DNA from: Takashimella koratensis
Taxonomy: Eukaryota > Basidiomycota > Tremellomycetes > Trichosporonales > Tetragoniomycetaceae
Direction of reading: 5' to 3'
NCBI GenBank assembly: GCA_003116875.1
Contig: BCKT01000002.1
Coordinates: forward strand, 1,984,001 to 2,048,000
DNA: 64,000 nucleotides
A program made the position numbers and the translations under genes. Of this stretch, positions 58,289 through 64,000 are shown piece after piece. Position 1 is the first letter of the stretch. The number at the start of each line of letters is the position of its first letter. The notes beneath the pieces are model-generated. The model had not been told where the DNA came from. It did no database searches and was given only the letters and a program-made list of their open reading frames with translations.

Positions 58289-58655
58289 CTATTGTTCCCT
58301 CGTCCCAAAAAAGCAAATCCGCCGACAAAACAAACAAAAAACAAAAAAACAATAATCCAGGACCCGGTGGCGGCGCCTCTGGTGGCTCATTTCCCACCCC
58401 CTTCCTTGCCCATCTTGATCATCTTTTTGTTCTCTGTAACCGTCTGACTTTTGTTCCTATTGTCTACCTCGATGTCCTCGTTTCACTTCGACTCACATGG
58501 CGGGTTCGGGGAGGTAAGAGAACAATAGGAACCTTGGTGTGCTGTGCACCTAGCACCCAGCGCCCTTCCCCTTCTCTCCCCGGGGTGGCTCCTTGGCTCC
58601 GTGCCTCCATTGCTCCGTCTGGCTCCCCCGTCAATGTCGATGGTCGCTATTGTTC
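58289..58655 (+). promoter_or_regulatory. Cluster of putative HMG-box (pheromone-response) sites
   Basis: Within about 370 bases upstream of the pheromone gene: CTATTGTTC (58289), TTTTTGTTC (58424), TTTTGTTC (58449), GAACAATAG (58520) and CTATTGTTC (58647). All share GAACAA(A/T) in one orientation. HMG-box factors such as fungal mating regulators recognise ACAA(A/T)/ATTGT cores. Function inferred. Confidence 0.55.
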
Positions 58656-58810
58656 TCGAGAGGTCATTCTGCGACCGTTGACGAGGTCGTGAAATGATAT
58701 AAAAAGGACCTCATTCTCGACCTCGTCTCAAATCTTTTCTCTTCAACCAAGCCAATCAAACCTACTCTCTCCTCAACATCCAACCCAAACCAACTCCCAA
58801 CACCATTACA

Positions 58811-58927
58811 ATGGACGCCTTCACCGCTGTTTTCGTCAAGTTCGCCGCCCAGGGCTCGAACGCTCCCCGTGACAACGAGGACCCTTCCGACGACCAGAAC
58901 GGCACCTGGGGCTGCGTCGTCGCGTAA
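58811..58927 (+). CDS. Lipopeptide mating pheromone precursor (CaaX)
   Basis: A 38-residue precursor that begins MDAFTAVFVKF and ends in the CaaX box CVVA. The Cys should be farnesylated and carboxymethylated, the last three residues removed, and the peptide exported by an Ste6-type transporter. The MDAFTA start and overall size resemble Cryptococcus MF pheromone precursors (from memory). The acidic/polar middle (APRDNEDPSDD) contains charged-residue sites where basidiomycete precursors are usually cut; the exact mature peptide is not certain. A TATA box and motif cluster lie upstream. The stop is followed five bases later by a 44-nt 3'UTR intron (58933-58976). It lies about 400 bases from, and converges on, STE3. 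Only one copy is visible in the window. Confidence 0.93.
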   Translation: MDAFTAVFVKFAAQGSNAPRDNEDPSDDQNGTWGCVVA

Positions 58928-59329
58928 ACCTGGTGAGTAGTAGTACCGAGCCGGAAATTAGCAGGCACTGACACAGCATAATCCTCTCTCGCAACACGCC
59001 ATGGTCTGCCTTCGTAGTGTGTTTAGGTATTGTCGTAGCGCAGTGACTCGATGCATATATTTTAGTTATATCATATCGTTTGTCTCTTTGTTTCCCACTG
59101 ATATCGTCAACTCAATGACTTGGATTTGCACCTGCATCTCCTCAAGGAGGTTGTTGCTGGGCATTCCATAGCACATTGAGCCGGGAAGGCTCGAGATCTG
59201 GCTCTGACTGAGCATGACATGTCGTTCCGTTGGTGAGAGCAAGGAATCCAATAGTTTACATTCAGAGTAAGGCCGGCGAAACATCAGAACGTCGACGCGA
59301 CAGGACCAAATCCTACATATATACTGTAT
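58928..59329. other. Pheromone / STE3 convergent 3' region
   Basis: A 402-base spacer. It contains the pheromone 3'UTR with a predicted 44-nt intron (GTGAGT at 58933, CACTGACACAG acceptor ending at 58976) and the STE3 3'UTR. No gene seen. Confidence 0.6.
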
Positions 59330-60603
59330 CTACACCGCTACGTATCTCTCGACGAGGACGTGGATGAAGGGCCCGCTATCACCCGTCTTATCTTTGGTAT
59401 CTTCAAGTAAAGCACCACCAAGCCGCCCTTCCTCAGCAGTCACCGAATCATGCCGAGCAATTCCTGTGTTGTCCCCTGTGAGTGTGACGACTGTCGAGCC
59501 AAGGGTCGGAATGCGATGGTCGCCATGGTTCGTTTGCCCGCTGTACGTGAGCGAGGTATCCAAAAACCATACTCACTTCGTTTTCCAACCTGTAAGGCGA
59601 CGTAGGATGACCACCATCCGTTCTCCGATCTCAACATATTCGGCAATCGCTTCTTCCCCGAATCCAAAAAAGATGAAAAACACAAGAGCATAGGTAGGTC
59701 CGAGATAAAATAGAAACGCCTCGTTGTACGGGTCGTTGGAATCCTGAGCAGCCACGGGCAGCTGATCGATCATGCTGAAATCGGAGTGAATACTTGCCCA
59801 GCTTTTATAAGGAAGTGGGGCGCCAAGTCTGGTAAACGGATAAATGAGACGAAACAGCGTGCCGCAGATGAGAATACCGGTGTCGCTCATGGCGAGAGCA
59901 ATGAGACGGAGGTAGCGACTGGTATTGAACCCAGACTCCGAGGACGCTAGCACCGATCGAAACTGAAGGCGGCGGACCAGAAACCCACGAAGCGCCATGC
60001 CTCGACGTCAGCAAGCGAACTTCGATGTGACACTCACCCGCATAGACTAGAGATGCGAACGAAATGAGCAAAGGTCCGATGTCCTCGATGACGAGGGAAG
60101 GCCAGGTCCACACTATCGGAAAATTGCACCCAATAGTCTCGACGATGTCGTAGCGATGACCCTGAACGATGTAATAGAGAGGGAGAACTAGGATGGGAAG
60201 ACCAACACAAACGATTCCCTCGAGAAGCTGGCGGCGAAATTGGGCAGACGCAGTGATCACGGAGCGATGAGGCGATGCGATGGACGCCAAACGACGCATC
60301 TGAGAAAGAGAGCACAACGGGATAGCGTACGGAATGAGAACGAGGATTCGCGAACCTAGGGGCTGGTCAGTTTGAATGCCTTGGTTTGCAGCGTGACCTA
60401 CTGATGTCGCACCAAACGGGCGCAACGTCTGCGTAGTTGTCGGCCCAGATGACAGTGTTGATGAAGAGTGTGAGGTTGATAATGGCGAGCCATGCCATCA
60501 AGCAAACGGTGGACACGTTTCGCACTCGCCAGTGCCAGCGGACTGGCAACAGCACGACTATGGCCCCTACGAGGGTCCAAAATGGGTAGTCTGGGTGAAG
60601 CAT
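59330..60603 (-). CDS. STE3: STE3-type pheromone receptor (7-TM GPCR)
   Basis: Plasma-membrane receptor for the partner's lipopeptide pheromone, acting through a heterotrimeric G protein. Exons from the start: 60402-60603, 60038-60355, 59577-60000, 59330-59540 (384 aa). Seven hydrophobic segments are visible, for example TLVGAIVVLLP, MAWLAIINLTLFI, VLIPYAIPLCSL, CVGLPILVLPLYY, LLISFASLVYAG, LICGTLFRLIYP and YALVFFIFFGFG. Family marks include HPDYPFW at the start, the VWCDIS segment after TM2 and NTSRYLRLIALA before TM6. The last exon encodes a roughly 70-residue soluble tail, reached through a 36-nt intron (59541-59576). An in-frame extension upstream of the chosen Met exists, but a start at MLHPDYPFW fits the family. 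Tail-to-tail with the pheromone gene. Confidence 0.94.
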
Positions 60604-60696
60604 GGTATGAGCGAAGTGTAAGAAAGAGGTTGCGAGTTCCACGGTATAGTGAGCTTCCCAAGCCTGTCTTCCTCTTATACAGCACGCATCGCACAA

Positions 60697-60785
60697 GAAC
60701 AAAACAACCCTGCTCAGAAAAGAACAAAAAGCCACTAAAACAGCGGTTTTATTGTTCAGAAGCCCTTTTTGTTCTAAATCACGTG
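60697..60785 (-). promoter_or_regulatory. STE3 upstream motif cluster (GAACAAWA x4, CACGTG)
   Basis: Four copies of a GAACAA(A/T)-type element occur in 78 bases: GAACAAAA at 60697 and 60722 on +, and TTATTGTTC at 60749 and TTTTTGTTC at 60766 (complement). They are 94-171 bases upstream of the STE3 start. A CACGTG box follows at 60780-60785. The same core clusters before the pheromone gene. Confidence 0.55.
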
Positions 60786-60962
60786 ACTTATACAAGGGTC
60801 GGAAGTAACCGAAAAGCGGAAATATTTTCTCTGCCCGTACGCCTGATGCTTTTCACTCGGCGCCACGAGAGAGCCTACGCCTGGCGAGGAACAAACGTGA
60901 GTGTACATGCTCGCAATATGTCATTTGATGCATGCAGCTGACTCAAGGTGTGTTTGACGATT

Positions 60963-61859
60963 TCACTCCTCGTCCTCCTCCTCATCCTGGTCAACCTTGA
61001 AGTATCGCAAGGAGTATGTGTCCTTGGAAGTAGCGACGACACTAAAGAGAAGTGAGCCTATCGTCCGGAAGCCAGCATTGGATTCACTTTGACTCACCGG
61101 AGGAAGTTCTCGAACGAGTTCTTCTTGAGATGCTTCTTCGTGAGGTACTGTCATTCCACCAGTTAGTAACGTGATCATTTGCGACCTGAATCGAATTACT
61201 ACAAGACTTACCTTCAAGTATCTCTTGGAGAAAGGGATGTGCGAAGTCAAAACAAGCTTGTTGCCTGGGGCAATGTCAGTCAGTTGCAGTCACTCGCCTT
61301 AATCAAACTATCACACACCCTCTTTCGAGATCTGAACGACCTCGCCGAGTTGGCCGGGCTTGCCGTCAACCTTGATGCGGTCGTGGAGGAACTTCTCGAA
61401 CGCAGCAGCGTCAAAGATGTTGTCGGCCGCCGGGACGGAGAAGTCGACGTAGAACTTGTGCGCGGGCTTGCCGGCGGAGGGCTTGACGTTGGAAGTGGCC
61501 TTGGGCTGAAGGGATGATAGTAAAGAGTCACATGCGATGAGCAGGAATGGGTCGCACGATGTAGAGAAATGACGAGATTCAATGAATGTCAAACGTCAGA
61601 TGAGAGGGAGAGGTAGGATTGAACGGTCAGCACAAATCACAGCTTGCATGTTGCAGGTGAGGAGAAGAGCACGCGATATGGAGCACGAGAGCGTGTTGAA
61701 GCAAAAGGGCGAGGAAGAGGAAGGGAGAGAGAGGACCTGTGGGCGCGAGTGGACCTGCTGGGCAGCAAGGGGGGAAGGTGGGGTGGGGTGGAGTGAAAGG
61801 AGTTTGGGGTGACGCAGGGATCTGAAGCCAATCCCGGAGAGGACATGAGGACGCACCAT
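60963..61859 (-). CDS. RPL22: 60S ribosomal protein L22 (eL22)
   Basis: Component of the large ribosomal subunit. Exons from the start: 61857-61859, 61319-61505, 61212-61264, 61098-61147, 60963-61041 (123 aa, usual size). The start codon stands alone in a 3-nt exon, then a 351-nt intron, common for ribosomal protein genes. Family segments: KFYVDFSVPAADNIFD, FEKFLHDRIKVDGK, LTSHIPFSKRYLKYLTKKHL, SFENFLRVVATSKDTYSLRYF, and an acidic end DQDEEEDEE. The donor of exon 2 is GTGTGT. RPL22 is part of the MAT locus in Cryptococcus; here it sits between STE3 and STE11 on the same strand. Confidence 0.96.
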
Positions 61860-62088
61860 CTTTATAGTCTACAGATACGCCTGCAAAACGTTGAGATGGT
61901 GCTGGAGATGATGAAGATGGGTGGTGGTGGGTGGTGGAGAGACGAGGAGAGACGAGGTAAATAAATATCAAATATCACAAGTCCAAAATTTCAGTGGGCC
62001 GTCGGAGTTTCGCGCCGCCTCAAAGGACCGGTTCAAAACGCCGACCGCATGTCATTGGACTCCCGACTGTGGCACCTGACTTTATGCA
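61860..62088 (-). other. RPL22 promoter / STE11 3' region
   Basis: A 229-base spacer between the STE11 stop and the RPL22 start, both on -. It must contain the RPL22 core promoter; an AT-rich patch lies at about 61958-61990. Nothing else recognised. Confidence 0.4.
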
Positions 62089-64000
62089 TCACGACGTGGC
62101 TATAAAAGGGTGCGCCAACAGCTCGGTCGCTGTCGGTCGACCCTTGTGGTCAATCTCAAACGTACGGTTCAGCAGATTCGCAGCATCAGCAGACACGTCG
62201 GCAGGTGTCGCAGGTCGCGCAGAAGATCCAATCTGGAACTTGTGAGTCACGCACACTCGATCACAACCTACTCGGAAGATGGCCTGCATCTGCGTCAATT
62301 CCGCCCATGGGTGAGCCCCGGTGAGCATTTCCACCACCAAGCAGCCGACACTCCAAATGTCTGCCTTTGACGTATAGCTCGTCTGTCGAACAACCTCGGG
62401 CGCCATCCAGAAAACAGATCCCTGCAATGAGGGCCGATTGGCTCGCATACTAGTCATGAGATCTACCTATTTAGTATTCACTCACTCCGCCCATTGCACT
62501 CACTGCTTTCCACTTTTTTGGAGATACCAAAGTCTGAGATCTTGATTCCTCCCTTGTTGTCGACCAGGATGTTCGCACCCTTGATGTCTCGATGAACAAT
62601 TTCGCGCTCATGAAGGTAATTGAGACCAGTGAGGATTTGGCGACAAAAATTTCGAACCAAGGCTTCTTCGAATGCTCCATAATTGTTCAGCAACGCGGCG
62701 ACAGAACCTCCAGGAACGTATTCCAAGAAAATGTTTAGGTTGTTGCCATCGATGGCCGAGTCTGTCGTCAGCATCGCTCGGCGAGTTGTCACTTGCCGAG
62801 ATACTGGACGATATTCTCATGTTGGAGCTCCTTCAACAGCTCGATCTCCCGTTCAAGAGCCTGGACCATGGATCTTTTGCGTTCATCGTTGCGAGTGTTG
62901 CCTGTAGGGAGTTCAACTTGCTTGACGGCCATGAGAAGTCCTGAGTGAGCGTCCATGCCTAGGTATACCGAGCCGAAAGAACCGGCTCCAATCAGCGCGC
63001 CCTTGATCCATTTGATGATACGAGCAGCTACAAGTATAGTCAGCTAAGCCTTTCTATGTACTTACATCCCGTTGACGTAAACGCGCGGCCTTGGTCTGCA
63101 TCGTCGTCACTCCCTGCAGAGCTCTCTGCATGTTCGCTTTCAGATGATTCTTCATCGTCCGACATGTCAAAGTTGAGTTCACTTTGCTCCATCGCCGTAC
63201 TCTTCTCATCGATTTCGACCTCTTCTTCGGATTCGTCGTCCTCCGACAGTGCGACCGAGGCTCGATTCTCCACTTCAGCCGTAATCTCATCAACCGTGAG
63301 CATGCTCATCGCATCGCTACGATCGCGATTCCGTCTTAACTGAGACATGACACTAAACCGACTCCTTGTAGATTCGCCTGAATTACGCCTGCCGATCGCT
63401 GTTGAGACAGGGGCATTTCGCGTAGCCGGTCCATCGAACCCTTGCAACGACTCGGAAAGGCTCTCCTTTGAGGGCTCGAAAGGAGGAAGTCGTGGAGGAT
63501 CCAAAGAAAGAGTTGGCGGTTGTTGATTGCTTCTGAAGTGACTCTGTCCCAGATTCGACGTGTCAACTTCGCTTTTCGAGGACGCCTCCGGCTCTTCGGG
63601 AATCGGCGGAGCTTGACTTGAAAGTGTTCTTGTCGACGTTGGTCGGCTTATGCGAGGCGGGCTGGGCTTCACTTCGTCGGAAGAGCGTGGCGCGAATCCC
63701 TCCAAACTGGCTCGAGCTGCTGTAGGTTCTATCAACGCACCGTTGTCTAACCTCGGTTGCAACGACGCTCGCAGATAACTGTGCCGGACAGTCTTCTCGA
63801 GATCGCGTTTTCGGGCGGACGGGAAGTACTCGGCGAGGTGATTGGAGATGAGTTCGCTTGGGGGTCGATGTCCGAAAAAGTTGTACATCTTCTTGTTGCG
63901 TGTGGAAGTGGAGAGACCGGAAGACGAAGAACGCAAGGCATTGGGAGAAGGAGGAGTATCGGTAATTCCAGGGACGCCGAGACCGGAGAGAATAGACACA
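62089..64000 (-). CDS. STE11: MAPKKK Ste11 (C-terminal part; 5' end outside window)
   Basis: Ser/Thr kinase at the top of the pheromone MAPK cascade. Exons read: 63066-64000 (open at the window edge), 62797-63027, 62504-62761, 62272-62462, 62089-62232 (about 586 residues). Upstream of the kinase is a regulatory region with [20 protein letters not shown], typical of fungal Ste11, and Ser/Pro/acidic stretches. The kinase motifs are complete: [13 protein letters not shown] (ATP lysine), [28 protein letters not shown] and [12 protein letters not shown]. Intron 62762-62796 is 35 nt and starts with GC (GCAAGT); no GT donor can keep the frame. Next to RPL22 and STE3, as in Tremellomycete MAT loci. 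Confidence 0.94.

Larger units (their letters stand above)
56049..58810 (+). promoter_or_regulatory. Long regulatory region upstream of the pheromone gene
   Basis: About 2.76 kb without a supportable gene. It contains five exact copies of the nonamer CTATTGTTC or its complement (56359-56367, 57440-57448, 58289-58297, 58520-58528, 58647-58655), a 7-bp minisatellite (57253-57294), an N gap (58169-58250) and C-rich tracts around it. ATATAAAA at about 58697-58704 is a good TATA box some 110 bases before the pheromone start. Confidence 0.6.

Noticed and set aside
57937..58692. 251-codon open frame across an N gap
   Set aside because: C-rich promoter sequence with unknown bases inside; no family features, and it covers the motif cluster upstream of the pheromone gene.
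1..64000. CRISPR arrays, bacterial operons, tRNA or rRNA genes, transposable elements
   Set aside because: None seen. Repeats are simple or minisatellite type, no tRNA T-arm context or transposase/reverse transcriptase signature was found, and the genome is eukaryotic.

Overview
This is fungal nuclear DNA. The genes are dense and intron-rich. Introns are mostly 35-160 nt, with GT-AG ends and a CTGAC/CTAAC-type branch site close to the 3' end. The protein families and the gene set point to a basidiomycete of the Tremellomycetes (Cryptococcus/Trichosporon side). The main reason is that a lipopeptide pheromone gene, a STE3 receptor, STE11, STE12, RPL22 and a class V myosin (MYO2) lie in one window; this set is known from Cryptococcus-type mating-type (MAT) loci. 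The species is not identifiable from the sequence alone.

Layout. 1-184: tail of an unrecognised gene. 525-14114: ATG7, NDC80 and MYO2, all on +. 14673-15197: a small membrane-protein gene on -, divergent from TSR1 (15557-18783). MDM12 (19393-21126) converges on NOG2 (21606-24815, -), which is followed by REX1 (25080-27518, -). REX1 is divergent from MGS1 (27800-30663, +). MGS1 converges on a very large myosin-motor chitin synthase (31190-38434, -). An SR-type RNA-binding protein (39097-41323, +) converges on STE12 (42828-46337, -). STE12 is divergent from an APP1-like phosphatase (48409-51428, +), followed by UBP6 (52129-56048, +). The pheromone/receptor core follows: pheromone precursor (58811-58927, +), STE3 (59330-60603, -), RPL22 (60963-61859, -) and STE11 (62089 to beyond the window end, -). 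Exon models were built by hand. For every complete multi-exon gene the exon lengths sum to a multiple of three and the protein reads through known motifs.

How the genes fit together. Pheromone, STE3, STE11 and STE12 are ligand, receptor, MAPKKK and terminal transcription factor of one signalling pathway. MYO2 and the myosin-chitin synthase both serve polarised growth. TSR1, NOG2, REX1 and RPL22 belong to ribosome production. ATG7, MDM12, UBP6, NDC80 and MGS1 are housekeeping genes.

Most notable observations: a cluster of a GAACAA(A/T)-type motif around the pheromone gene and upstream of STE3, fitting an HMG-box pheromone-response element; a 6-nt microexon in STE12; a 35-nt GC-AG intron in STE11; an intron in the pheromone 3'UTR; a 1.17-kb intron in the SR gene; and five GCTAATG copies in the REX1/MGS1 divergent promoter. 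Three N gaps (23379-23478, 41774-41860, 58169-58250) are flanked by G/C homopolymers. One of them abuts an exact 84-bp copy of sequence found 6.4 kb away, probably an assembly artefact.
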